From Acanthosoma haemorrhoidale (taxonomy: Eukaryota; Arthropoda; Insecta; Hemiptera; Acanthosomatidae): a DNA stretch of 64,000 nucleotides. Below are positions 12,101 through 25,300 of this stretch, one piece after another. Both the position numbers and the translations under genes were made by a program. Position 1 is the stretch's first letter, and every line of letters starts with the position of its first letter. The notes beneath the pieces were generated by a model that was not told where the DNA came from, did no database searches, and was given only the letters and a program-made list of their open reading frames with translations. The stretch is from positions 117,999,454 through 118,063,453 of the forward strand of contig OV884009.1 in assembly GCA_930367205.1 (NCBI GenBank). Reading direction: 5' to 3'.

Positions 12101-15100
12101 GGAATGACGAATTTAAATTAAAAGAGACCGAGCTTCAACAAAAGATTGAAGAGCTGCAGGCTCAGCTGGCGAGTGAAACGAAACCGGTCATTAAACCGAA
12201 TCGAAAGGACCTATCCTTGCAGTCATTAATTAAGCCTTGGGGGGGGCGAGGCCACTGCCAGGCCGGTGGAGGAGTTTTTAGAATACCTGGCGGAAGTAGC
12301 GGATTGCGGGTCATGGGATGATGTAGACAGAGTACGGATATGCCGGTTAAAGCTACAGGGCCAAGCGGCTACGTTCGTCCGAGGGACGGAGGAACTAAAA
12401 GGGGGGGTGACGTTCGGGGATCTCTGCAAATCCTTAAAAGAGCGATTTGGTGACCCCAACACGTTCGAGTATTATGAAAGGGTGCTGCAAGACATAAGCC
12501 AACATTCTAAGGAGAAAATACAGGAGTTCGCAGACAGATGCATTGTGGTGGGCGGAAAAATGAGCAGACCGGCCCTGAGTGTGGAAGAGAAGGTATGGTG
12601 GACAAATGAGGTGGACCGAAAGGTGTTAGAGACGTTCAAACGGGGTCTGCTGGGGGAAGTTGGCAAACAAGTCCTGTTCGGCCGGCCAAGGACGTTAAAG
12701 GAAGCTGTGCGAATGGCTTTAGAGTTAGAACAAGCTCTGCAAGAGCATCAGGGAGGGAAGCAGGTATATGCGGTACGGAAACCAGAGGTGGATTCAGCCG
12801 GAAAGCAACGAGAAGCGCAAAGCCCGGCGTGTGTATGCGCGGCGTACCGACAGCCAAATAACCGAGGAAGAGAAGGCGAGACCCAACCGACATTGGCAGA
12901 AATACAATGCTATCGTTGTGCCAAAAAGGGGCACATAGCAAGGAATTGTCCTGGCCAACGAAGCCTGCCTCCAAAGACTGGACGAACGGGACGAAGGCCG
13001 GACGGCCCTAGGGTTTGCTACCGTTGTGGGCAACCAGGACACTACTCGTCCCATTGCGAATCGCCCGCTGTGAAAGAGAGTGACCCAAAAGGCCTAGGTC
13101 TTTCCCAAAAACCCGGGACGGACCGTTGTTGAACAACGAGGGTGGCCAGTGGCTATTGCCGACTATAACGTGGCAAGGGGGAGACGGGTTGAGTCTGGAA
13201 ATAGAATTATCGGGGTGGGTACGGCGGTTGCTAGTCGACACGGGAGCCCAGATTTCCGTACTCAAGGAGGCAATACCGGGCGTGAGGATAGCACAATCGG
13301 AAGTAAGGGCCAGAGGGGTGACCGGTCAGTCCCTACAGATATTGGGCGAACAACAGCTAACGTGCCGGGTAGAGTATCAGGAAATAGAGCATACCTTCAC
13401 AATCGCTGCCTTGGACACATCCTTCGATGGGCTACTAGGGCTAGACTTGATGAAGAAACTAGCGGTACAATTAAATACAGAGATTGGGGCGGTACGGATC
13501 GGTGAACGAGCGAAAATTAGGTGCGTAGGCCACGAGCGAACGGAGGCGCATGGGGTTACGCAGAAAGCAGGCCCTCAGGAAGAGATCATAATCTCAAGGG
13601 AGAACGCTGAAAGTATAAATAGGGAAGAAGAAGGCGACGAAGAAGGGTGAAGCACTCCCAAGCGACGAAAGGGGAGACCGAACCGAAGGAAAGAGTACCG
13701 GAGGGACCAAGGAATTACGGAGCGAGAGCCGGATCCGGGAGAGCCAGGGGAATGCCGAGTAAAAGCCGCGAAAAGATATGTGATTCCAAAGTACGCGGAA
13801 GCAATTGTAGCAGGGGTAGTGGACTTGGTAGATGAAGAAGAAGTGATCATAGAACCCGAGGTTCAACCACAAAAGGGACTGAGAACCGGCAGAGTAGTGG
13901 ACAGAGTGAGCGACGGAAGAGTGAAAATTAGAGTAGTGAATCTAGCAGGGGAGCGAATTGTAATCGACCGGGGGCAAACGCTAGGAATGGCAACGAGGGC
14001 TCAGGTAAACGACCAGGTTGGGACGGTGGTAGGAGCGGTAAAGCAACAGCAGGGGGAAGCCTATGAGAAGCGTAATTGGGACAAGGAACTCGGCCACTTG
14101 CAGCCATGCGACCGAGAGATGATCGAGGAAGTGCTTAACCAGTATGGGACACTGTTCGATCCGCCGGACGAGAGAGGATGCACCCTGGGAGTGGAACACA
14201 CGATCGAGACAGGCGAGGCAGTGCCGGTGGCAAAAAGACCATACCCGGTACCCTTCCACCAGAGGCCAGTTGTGAAACAGCATATACAGGAAATGCTGGA
14301 CAACGGCGTGATCCAACCGTCGTCCAGCCCGTGGTCGGCACCCATTGTACTGGTCAAGAAGAAATCAGAAAACGGGGAAACCAAGTTTCGGTTTTGCACT
14401 GATTTTCGGGGTCTTAACGCGGTCACCAAGGTGGAAGTGTACCCGCTACCACTAATCCAGGAGACGTTGGAACAGTTGGGAAGGAGTCGTTATTTCACGA
14501 CTATCGACTTAGCCAGTGGGTACCACCAGATATCCGTAGCAGAGAAAGACCGGGAAAAAACGGCATTCACTACTAGCGACGGCCATTATGAATATAGAAG
14601 GATGGCCTTTGGACTGGCGGGGGCGCCCGCGACCTTTCAGAAGCTGATGGATTGCCTGTTAAGCAGGATAAAGGGAGTGGAATGCTATGTGTATCTCGAC
14701 GATGTAATCGTGTACAGCGCGACAATCGAGGAGCAGGCACAGAGGATCGGGAACGTGTTAAGGAAATTACAAGAGGCAAACTTGAAAATTAACCGAGAAA
14801 AGTGTCGATTCGTGCGAAAGGAAGTTGCCTACCTGGGCCACGTAGTAAGCGAGGACGGAGTAAGGACGGACCCGGCAAAGGTAGAGGCCGTGAAGAGTTA
14901 TCCCAGACCAAGGAATGTGAAGGAGGTAAGATCGTTCCTTGGGCTGGCGGGGTATTACCGACGGTTTGTGGATAAGTTCGCAGAGATTGCGCAACCAATT
15001 ACGGTACTCACTAAAAAGAATGCCATATACAAGTGGACGCAAGAAGCAGAAGATGCGTTCAACGAATTGAAGACGAACTTAATGTCAGATCGTGTCCTGA

Positions 15101-18100
15101 TATACCCGGACTTTCGGGATCCGTTCATCTTAGCAACCGACGCTTCCTCGATCGCCCTTGGAGCAGTGCTGTCGCAGGTCCGCGACGGGGTAGAAAGACC
15201 GATATGTTATGCCAGCCGGCAGTTGAGAGGACCGGAAAGGAACTACTCAGCCACGGAACTGGAGTTATTGGCGGTGATATGGGCCACCCGACAGTTCAGG
15301 TGTTATCTACTGGGACGAGAGTTCAAGTTAATAACAGATCACTCGGCCCTGAGATGGATGTTGAGCTTAAGAGAACCCTCATCTAGGTTGATGCGGTGGA
15401 CCTTGAGACTCCAAGAGTTTAACTACGAGGTAGAACATAAGGCGGGTAAAAAGCATACCAATGCAGATGCCTTGAGTAGGGCGGTACGAGGTGTAAGGAT
15501 GAAGACCCCGGGTTTCAGCGAGGTACGATTGCGGGCAGCGCAACAAAAGGACGCCTGGTGCAAGGCCATTGCACAACAGCCAGACCAGGGCACCAAAGAT
15601 GTGAGGGGGATGTTATACTGGACCAACGGCAGCCCCGACGTGGGAACTTGGAAGTTGGCTGTACCGGAGGAGTTAAGGGAAGCCGTAATGCGGCAGTGTC
15701 ATGAGGCCCGGTGGGCTGGACATCCGGGTATTGAGAGAACGACGTTGTTGGTAAAGGAGGGATTTTACTGGCCAAACATAAATACGGATATAAAAGAGTT
15801 CGTAACCCAGTGTGACAGCTGCCAGCGAAGGAAGTCTCCAACAGGCTTGAAAGTTCCACTGGAAGCTCCTTTCTTCCCTACCCGACCATTCGAGCAAATC
15901 TCGATGGATATTGTTGGTCCCCTACCAAGAAGCAGACGCGGGTATAAATACATGTTAACCATGATCGATAATTTCACTAGGTATGCCGAGGCCATTCCCC
16001 TGAAAGAGATTACGGCAGAAGAAACGGCCAGGGCTTTCGTGGAAGGAGTAGTGACTCGGCATGGAGCCCCGGAGAGGCTGGTAACGGATCAAGGAAGGAA
16101 TTTCAGATCTTCCTTGATGAAGAACACGTGTAGGTTGCTGGGAACCAACAAGATACAGACCACTCCATACCACCCGGAAGGAAATGGAATGGTGGAGAGG
16201 TTGCACCGGACGCTAGCGGAGGCGGTTGCTCATTACGTGCGACAAGATGGACGGGATTGGGATCGTTGGGTACCTTACGCGTTGATGGCCTATCGGGCTA
16301 TTCCTCACTCGTCAACAGGATACTCGCCGAATTACCTCTTGTATGGGCGAGAAGTACAGACACCGATGGAATGTAAAATCACGCCAGTGGATGGGGAAGC
16401 CCCAGTAGAAGAGTCGGTAATACGGCTTCAAGAAAGGCTGAATCAGGCCTATGAGGAGGCATCCCAAAGGATGGAGAAGGCCTGGGCCCGTCGGACAGCG
16501 CAATGCAACAAGGCGCGGAAACCCAGGGAATTGAAGGTGGGAGAGTATACTTTTCTGCATGTGCCGGTGATCAAACCAGGACATTGCAAGAAGTTCCATC
16601 GGCCATGGACCGGACCATATGAGGTGATCAAAAAGATTTCTCCGGTCACGTACAAGCTGCAATTACAATTTGGACGGCAGTTGGTTGTCCACATCAACCG
16701 TCTGAAACCGGCGGTAGGTAATTACCTAGAGGAAGAGGAGAGCGACGAGGAGAGTGAACGGGAAGAACGATGGACTCCAGAAATGGAGGAGGTCAGTGAG
16801 GAAGAGACGGAGCCTTGGGAGGAATATAGCTACGAAGACGGGGACGACGAAGTGGAGGAAAGGGAGGAAGGTGCCGAAGTAGAGGCGTTACCCGGACCCA
16901 GTCAGGAAAGGGTGACCGCAACGCCACCCTCGCTAAGAAGATCACCGGGTATCCCCGACTGGGTTACTCCCCCGTGGATGCGGGAAAATACCGACGATCC
17001 CAGTAGCCTAGAGCCAATAGGAAGGGCTGGGGAAATGACTCCCAGAACCAGTTCAGGAGAAGATGGAGAGGACGACTCGGGAGGTAGCGAAGTGGACGAC
17101 CCACGAGACGCCACTTGGGCCCCCGAAGGGGGTGAACCCTTGGTAGCTCCACGTTCCCCTATATTCTTGAGACCCAGGTAGACTGGTGGTTTCTTTACAC
17201 TAACCTGTCTTTATCCTTAACGTCCAAGCTCTACGGTGCGACGGGTGAAAGAGTGGCCCCTATGGTCCACTCTTTTTGTAAGGGGGAGGTGGTGTAACAA
17301 AACAGTGTTGAGTATGTACCATTCCGAGAGATTAGAGTACCGGCACCGACTGGTATCTGCACTTCCTAGACGGCTGGAAGAGGATAAACGCGTGCCTTTG
17401 AGATCAGCATGGAAAGAATAAGAACACATGTTGTAACAAAAACGAGGAAGGTTATCTCGTATGTGTGTAAGCTTGGTTTGAGTATACTGAGATACCTGTG
17501 AGAAATAGTGAGTGTTCTAAAGGAGGAAAGATAGACGGATCTTAGGAAAGGACTATTAAAGGTAACTCAAGCAAATTCACTTGGTGTGGGGGACATTAAT
17601 CCCCGTGGGAGCTTAGGACATTCAATTATTATATCAATATACAATAAGCATTATGTGTTACAGAAATTGTTTGAAATGAGTTATTAACTTTAATAAACCA
17701 GTAGTTTTGGCGTAGAAAAAGGATCGTTTTTATTTGTATCTTTCCCAACCAATTCACCCGGTTATAAATTGGTGCAGGCTAGCTGATAAGTCTTCCATAA
17801 TTCTTTCCAGGTTCCTAACTTCCCGTTCCCTGATTTCTCAACCTCTTCCAAAGGAAAATTTCCTATTTCCCGGTAGGTACGGGGCTGTTACATCTCTTAA
17901 GCCAAACATAGCTTATGGATCACATATTGACTAGATATAGTTCAATCTTTGCTGTAACCTCCTTGAGGTGAACATAGAAAGACTACCTCATATACCCATA
18001 TCACAAAGCCTATCTAAGGCTCAATAGCCTGACTGATTCTGGATCATGGAGTGGGTATGAAATGATATCCTTCAGTTATAAAAATCATACCTACCTTGTC

Positions 18101-21100
18101 CATACACTGTGAGGCGGAACAAGGGATGAATTTACAAACTACTGGAAGTAATCTCAACAGTGTAGCTCCCCGAGAAATTGTCCTCATGTTCTGCTCTAGG
18201 TGGAGTGGAACAAAAAATAGGAAGGATTGAACTATATCCATATGTGATCCATCTACTAAGGTCCAAGGTTCATACTTTTAGTCCGGCATAAAACAAACTT
18301 TATAGTTTTAAAAGATAAATAATAATGTTAATCAGGACTTCAAGATCTTTTATTTGATACCTTATGCAAAATTCTAGAATTTTTTTTCTAATATCAATTA
18401 ATTAATGCAACCTAAGTTTTATGGAGATGGCTATATTTTTTATATTTTCCTTATATTTAATGAGACTTCTTCTTAAGCTTAAACAGGGATCTTTCAAAGT
18501 CTGTAACAGGCAGACTGACGAACAGGTGAAAACATGGGTTTATTGTTCTGGTAGAAACAATGAAACCGTTAAAAAAAAAAGACTGTTTAGACCAGATTTT
18601 AGCACTTTACCTGTTAAATATTGGTAGTTTTTAGGGGATTTAGGTACCACATTGTTTTTGTGTTTATTGTAGTTTGTTTTTGTGTCCTTTCAATAAACTG
18701 TTTTTGAAAAAGGAGACATCAAGTATGTTCTCTTGAGGTAGTTTTGTTTCTTTTAATTTTCCTATGTAAGAAAAAGTTTTATTAGTAAAATTTATGTTGC
18801 ATTATTCTGTTTTTTTGTACTAATTTATTATAATTATTAATATTGCAGATACTGTGATTCATTGGACTATGCACTCAAATCACGCAGAGCTGAACAAAGA
18901 AAAGATTATGATGAACAGAAAAGGTATTAGACATATTTTAAATCCATATTTAGACTACTAATTTGATTTTTTTTAATTATATTGTAATAATCATTTCCAT
19001 TCAATGCTCCATGCTTACAAAAAAATTGTTTGCTACCTAATTTCCTGTCATTTCGGTTTTGTGTAACAGTTCTCCAGTTTTGAATCCAGAAATCTTCTCA
19101 TTCCGTCTATAGGCATAGTTTTGGCCTATGACTGCTGGTATGACCCTGGTCATTGCTGGTCTCTCCAATCAGATCAACTCGTTGTAAGCATTCTCAGTAA
19201 TTGTCCCAAAGGAAAACTGGCAGGTTCGTACCTGCCAGTTTGTGTAAACAAGTAGTAAATCACAAATATATTCCTTCATTGTGAAAAACTGGTTCCAGTG
19301 TAATTGTATATAATAACACAGGATGTTTTGGACAACTACCATTTATAGAATCCTAAGTCTCTGAAACAATTTAACGAATATGAAGAGTTAGGTTAAGAAA
19401 TTGTTGCACCTGAACAACAAAAGGATGATCAAGAAATCAAAGTAAAAGGTCTTAGATACTTGGAAAATGAAAAACAGTAAAGTTCCGATTTAAAACTAAC
19501 TTGGTGTTTCATATGCGAATTTCTGTTAATGCATCAATGAGCTTGGGAAGATTTTAAGAAGGAAATTATGTTTAAGTTGAACACAGGCATAAATTGAAAT
19601 CTTGGGTTGATGATTGTAAAGATGGTAATCGGTAATAGTTGATAACATACACAACGGAGACCAATGAATTTCAACCTGTTGAGAGTTATTACAAAACTTG
19701 TACACAAATACATGATTTTTTCAAAACATGATTCCAATTTACAGATATTTGACAATTTCAGAAATTGTTGGTGAATTATCATCAAGCTCTATTGGCATAT
19801 TAGCAGTTTGTGAAACAATTCCTATGAATGTAGCAACCTCAACAAACTCAGATCCAACTTCAGCAAACATTGTACTAGAAACAAATTCTCCAAGAAAATC
19901 ACAACGGAAACCCTCAGTGATACCTTTAGTGATCCAAACCTTAATGAGGGACAAATGCTTTATTCAAGAGTTGATGGGGAATAATGGCTCATCTGTGATT
20001 CAACTAAAAGTTATATTTACTGTCAACAAGAGAAGAAAAACAGGTAGTGAATAGGAACTATATGTAAGAAATTATGACTAATTTAATAATATAGTGTTAC
20101 AATTGTTACCAACTAGAATACAAAAAGGAGATGGATATAAGTCTGACATACATACACATTTTATGCAATGATAGCTGTATGAAATATTTTGGCAATTTGA
20201 AAGAAACAAATGAATAAAAACAATTGTTGAAACAGATATTAGTGAGTGAGAATATTCATATAAAAAATACAAGATAGATATTTAAAATAAGATTCCAGTA
20301 GTTTCTGAAAAAGAGAAAACGTTATCTACTAATAAATTTGATTAAAATCTAACATCTTTCTTTCATAAACATAACCCACTCGTATCTAAATTCATACCTA
20401 GCTATTAACTACCAAATTAACAAACTTGAGCTCATTTTTGTCATGATAAATTTTGTTACATAAATTTCACAGTTACTGTCAACAAAAACACAATCAGTAT
20501 TAAATTTATGAATAGAAACAATGCCAAAACAAAAACTCAATAATAATTGTTATTTTTAAACATTTACTTGATTCCTCTCCTTTTAAACTTGAAAAGCTGA
20601 TCATTTGTTAAAAAAATTAATTTTATAATTAATAAAAATAAATGGTTCTAACAATTTAATTACTCTTAACTATGTGACAGCTTCATTGGATGATTATAAT
20701 TCCTTCTCAGATCCAATGCCGACTTTTTTGTATTAAACCTTATATAAATATTTATATCCTCATTATTATTATCATTTATCTATCTTGTATTTGTGAATAC
20801 CATGGTTCTCTTTTTAATTTAGTATTGTCTTATATTGATTTTTTTTTTCTTGATTTTTGTAAGGATCCATGTAATTATTACTGTAAGGTTTTCTTGTGTT
20901 CCTCCCCCCCCCCCACCCAATGGCGGTATATAGTTTGTTTTACTCAGCATTTTATCTTAAAGATGTACTATTTTTTTTTTGGTTGGCAGAATTGAGTATG
21001 TTTATCTGTATATTATTCGTATTCATAAAGGGCATTGCAAAGGTCAAATTTGATAATATTTTCAAAACTACTTAATAGAGATTAGCCGAAAAAAAGGTTG

Positions 21101-22335
21101 GATAATTTTGATTTTTGGATATACTACAAAGGTTGATGTTCTAATGAAAAAAACACTAAGTTCTACTGGTGGGTGTTCAAGAGATCTAAGAGGGTTCTTT
21201 TGGTATAGGCAAATTTTTAGGGGGCATTGAGTTTAAGGGACAAGTTTAACCCAGCCATGTGCAGAATATCAAATCAATGCTTGTTTTGACAGGTTCATTA
21301 AGTATTACTATAAATAAATGCGGCTTTTTCAGCCTATTAGCAGTCTATTTCATGCTCTGGAAAGTTGATCATGTCACTTTTGTCTCTTAAAGTCATATGG
21401 AGTCATAAAAATGGGTTATTAAATAAAAACTAGTAGTACTAAAAACTATAATGGCTTGTAGACTTTGGCTAATTGCACTCCATTTTTACAGCTTCGTATC
21501 TCACCTCCTGTTTGAACAAATTTTACAAATATAAATAGTTTGTGTTGAAGGGAATTTCATCCTTTGTAGAAAGAAAAGGATAAAATAATATCTTATTTAA
21601 AATCCACTGAAACCAAATTATTAAAAAAAATGTTCGATAATTTTAGGTTTATTCAATATGACGAAAAAAGTAAAAGAGCTAGAAGGTCGAAAATTTTTTT
21701 TTTTTTTATTATAGGGTCAACCTATAAAACATATCCAAACATCTAAATAACTCAGTAAAATCCTATTTATAATGTATAAGCATAATCGATAAAATTTATC
21801 AAGTCCTTGAATAATGTAAATATTTACTTGGATTATGCATTATCAAAACACAATTATTCACAATATTTATGTGTAATTGGAACAGGTATTATGAACTGAT
21901 GCTGAAAGAGGACTCCGATGTTGCTCTCCTCAGAGTTTTTGAGTGTTTCCTTGAAGCTGCTCCACAACAGATTTTACAAATCACTATTGTTCTTAGTGGC
22001 GAGAATGACAAATCTACACTCACACGTAATTTTAAATTTCATTATGTCAATAAAGCTTCTTCCACTGTAGTTACACAAATTATTGTTATATTATGAATTT
22101 ACTTGCATGGTATTTGTATCTTATAATTTTTCTCAAGTTTGCGATAAATAATTTTGGGCGAATTCTCAATTGATGGCTTGATTCAGTTACTTATTTCATG
22201 TAAAAAGTTCATTCATATATATATGAATTAAGGGACTTAAATTGATTTTTTTTTTCTTGATTTTTGTAAGGATCCATGGAATTATTACTGTAAGGTTTTC
22301 TTGTTGTTTTTTTTTATAATAAATATTATATTATA

Positions 22336-22385
<50 letters not shown>

Positions 22386-25300
22386 TATGAATACTTTTTT
22401 TAAGTAAAGAAATAATAGAGAATATATTTTAAAAGAAATAAAAAATATATATTTTTACAAAATTTTAAAATTCTTGATTATATTTAAATTAGGAGTTTAG
22501 GTTCAACTGCTATTTCAAAAATTTCATGGGCCCTTTAATTAATCATTAAATAACTTTACTTTTTCTTGTTGAAAGGTTACTTTGTTATTATTTAATTACT
22601 TATGTGGCATCGCTATATTTGCTTGAGTTTTATTTCTTGTGTCTCCTTAACTTTTAACTCAGGACTGTATACTCGTTATTATTGCTATATAACATAACTC
22701 ATGACTTCTCTAATTCTTACAAACAACTTGACTTCCTCTTCCCACTAACAACTTGTACTGTCTCCTCTACAGATAACGCCATGAACAGATGTTTAATGTA
22801 AGATATTATGAGAGATATATTGAATGTCTCTTAGTGGTGGGGAAAATTCAACTGACAGTATGAAGATTCTGGTGTAAATGCTTTCTCAGGAATTTCCCTA
22901 AATATTGTATTGTATACAGTATTGTGATAAAAAGCTATGCCTTATTCCTTTATTTTGAAATTCTGGAATGGAATGTAAACTTCCAATTTGAAAATTTTGT
23001 CTAAGTAAGTAAAAACCGATAATACCATAAAATTGTAAATAATAAGGGGTAACATTACCAATTAAAAAAAATATATAATGATAACGGCTTATTTAATCTC
23101 ATGCTCAGCGATGCAAAGATCCGACTAGTAAACAGTTATATCTCCAAAATTCACAAGAGTAAAAAAAAAAAACTTTATAGGTTAATACATTTACATTTAA
23201 TATTAAACTTATATTGGCTAACTACTTGACTGTATGGGACTGTGAGGGAAGTGTCTGTGTCTAGGAAGGAAGGTCTTATATATTGTTTCTAGAACACTGA
23301 GCTAGAGATACTGGGGAATTGGGCTTGTCAGGACCCTATATGGGCATGAGGGTGGATGACTAATAGGTGATGGGAATATAACTCATCCCTCCTTAAAAGT
23401 GAAGCTCCAATGAGTTTTGTGTTTGTTGATACAAAGGTAATTAGTTTGTTGAATTTGTTTAATGAATAAGTTTCATTAAACCTCATAAAGTAGTGGTGAA
23501 ATACAATAAATATTCATGAAAATTGAAGGGCACCTTATAATCTTCTATTTGTTTTGATTTGATTCTATGTCTCCAAGTTTAACAAGTTGGAGATCGTCAA
23601 AAGTAAAAATTTTTATAACTTCGGTAGGGGGTTTATAATTGGAAATTAAAGATATATGTATATTGTAGCCGCATTTATAGGGAAACTTATATTAGAGGTT
23701 ACAATTTCTCCTAATTCTAAAGCAATATGGCTGGTTAAAGGTAGGATATGTAATGCTTACATTATTTTTGCTCATAATTACATTAGAGATACATAAGGAA
23801 TAAATATTGATTGAGTATTTTTAAAATTTTTATTTGATTTTATAATAGGGGTAGTTTTTACAGATTAGGTAATAACAATGTAATAAACATGTGTTAGTAA
23901 CATTTCTTTTATACAAAATTCATTATTAATTCTAGGTTTATTACAATAAAAGTTATTCTTAATTTGATTACAATTTATGTTTGATTTTCAAAATTATTAG
24001 TATTGATTTATGAAAATTATTATTAAATGGAAATTTTTATTATTATTGAATCACGAACAACAATTGTGTAATTAAAGACTAAAATTTGTTGTTGTTTTCA
24101 GTGCTACATCAATGTTTATCTATAGCAAGTTCTTTGTTGTCAATGGCATGGTCAATGGCTTCCTACCATAGATCAATCAGATTGTGTCAGAAAGATAAAT
24201 CTAAATTGTCAATAATGGGAACCTGTGTACAGTTTACATGGCACTTCATGGTTACGGTAACTTTGATATTATTATTTATGCTATATATGTAGATAGAACA
24301 TTTTTATCTAGAAACAGACAAGATAAAATAAATTAAAAAATGTTTTGAGATAATCCCTCAGCCTAAAGGTTGGCCTCACACATGGAGGACTGTTCTCCAA
24401 AGGCACAACTTAATATATACAAGGTATTATTTATCAAGGATATTGAGAGGGAGCTAATTCCAAATAGCAGTGAAGCAAGGGATAAAAAAGCGGTGAAATG
24501 GTGTGGTTCTGTGAGAAGGGTTATAAAGATTAGAAAGACAGGATTTGTGTCCCATGAGTAGACTGTAGGTTATTGTAAATATAAGGGGGGTTATGAGACT
24601 GGATAGCTTGGAAAAGGTATGAACCAAGGAAGTATTGTCTACGGAGAAAGAGGAAGAGCCTCCTTAACTCAACCTAGGGTATAATAAGTAATATAAAAGA
24701 ATAAGCTTACTCTAGCTGAAGTAAGTTGGTAATCTCAAGCTAAAGATTATCTTGGATTTTTCCAAGGTCATTTTTTATCAAAAGTTGCATGTAAGGTAGT
24801 TCTTGCATTTCTCTTAGGTAAATTCTAGGCTAGGCAGTATTGTCTGCTTTAATCTCAGACACTACATAATAATAATATTAGTAGTAGTAGTTTATTCGTG
24901 ATAATTAAGTTCCTTTACTAGTATGCTTCTGTTTCCTGCATTTACCAGTAAGACGATTGACAAATTCAGTTCATTTATTTAGATCGCTTGAGTTCTCCCT
25001 TCTCTAGGGAGTTCTTCAATGAGGTACATTTAGCTCTTCCCTAGCGCGAGTTTTGTAAGATTTGACTTTGGAACTCCACGGTGCTCCCGTGATTCCCATT
25101 TCTATGTTAGGGTGGCTCTACTCTCTTTACATAGACAATATTTCCTTGGTTCATACCTTTTCCGAACCATTAATTCTCTTCACCCTCCCTTCTTATACAC
25201 TGCTCTATGAAATTGGCCCACTTAGAATATTTATACTTATTTGATTGTAATTACCATTTTCATCTTAAAACAACAATTCTACAGTATATTATGTATAAGG

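Larger units (their letters stand above)
11398..17892 (+). mobile_element. Element G: young Ty3/gypsy LTR retrotransposon
   Basis: 6495 bp with 600-bp LTRs that start TGTAACA and end TGTTACA, flanked by TCTCT on both sides. The order is LTR, primer-binding site, gag, protease, reverse transcriptase, RNase H, integrase, polypurine tract, LTR, which is the Ty3/gypsy arrangement. The two LTRs differ at only two positions by eye (c/t near 11410/17305 and a/g near 11778/17673), so insertion is recent. It is visibly GC-richer than its surroundings. Two lesions break the coding capacity: an 8-G run in gag and one in-frame TGA between protease and reverse transcriptase. No env-like ORF and no chromodomain were seen. 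Confidence 0.95.
18924..21885 (+). other. XKR intron 4
   Basis: No gene recognised. A perfect 12-bp hairpin lies at 19214-19241. A 108-codon ORF (19728-20054) is Ser/Thr/Asn-rich and matches nothing I know. A 64-bp segment at 20834-20897 recurs in intron 5. Confidence 0.6.
22026..24101 (+). other. XKR intron 5
   Basis: No gene recognised. Holds the second copy of the 64-bp repeat and a (TA)n microsatellite at 22341-22379. Confidence 0.65.

Noticed and set aside
13575..13872. Minus-strand ORFs opposite gag-pol of element G
   Set aside because: Low-complexity shadows of a real coding strand with no motifs; many similar ones occur along 12.2-17.2 kb.
19214..19260. Helitron 3' end at the perfect hairpin
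   Set aside because: No CTRR-T terminus within the expected distance on either strand and no matching TC 5' end seen.
19728..20054. 108-codon ORF in intron 4
   Set aside because: No recognisable domain, no splice or transposon context; Ser/Asn/Thr-rich AT-driven ORF.
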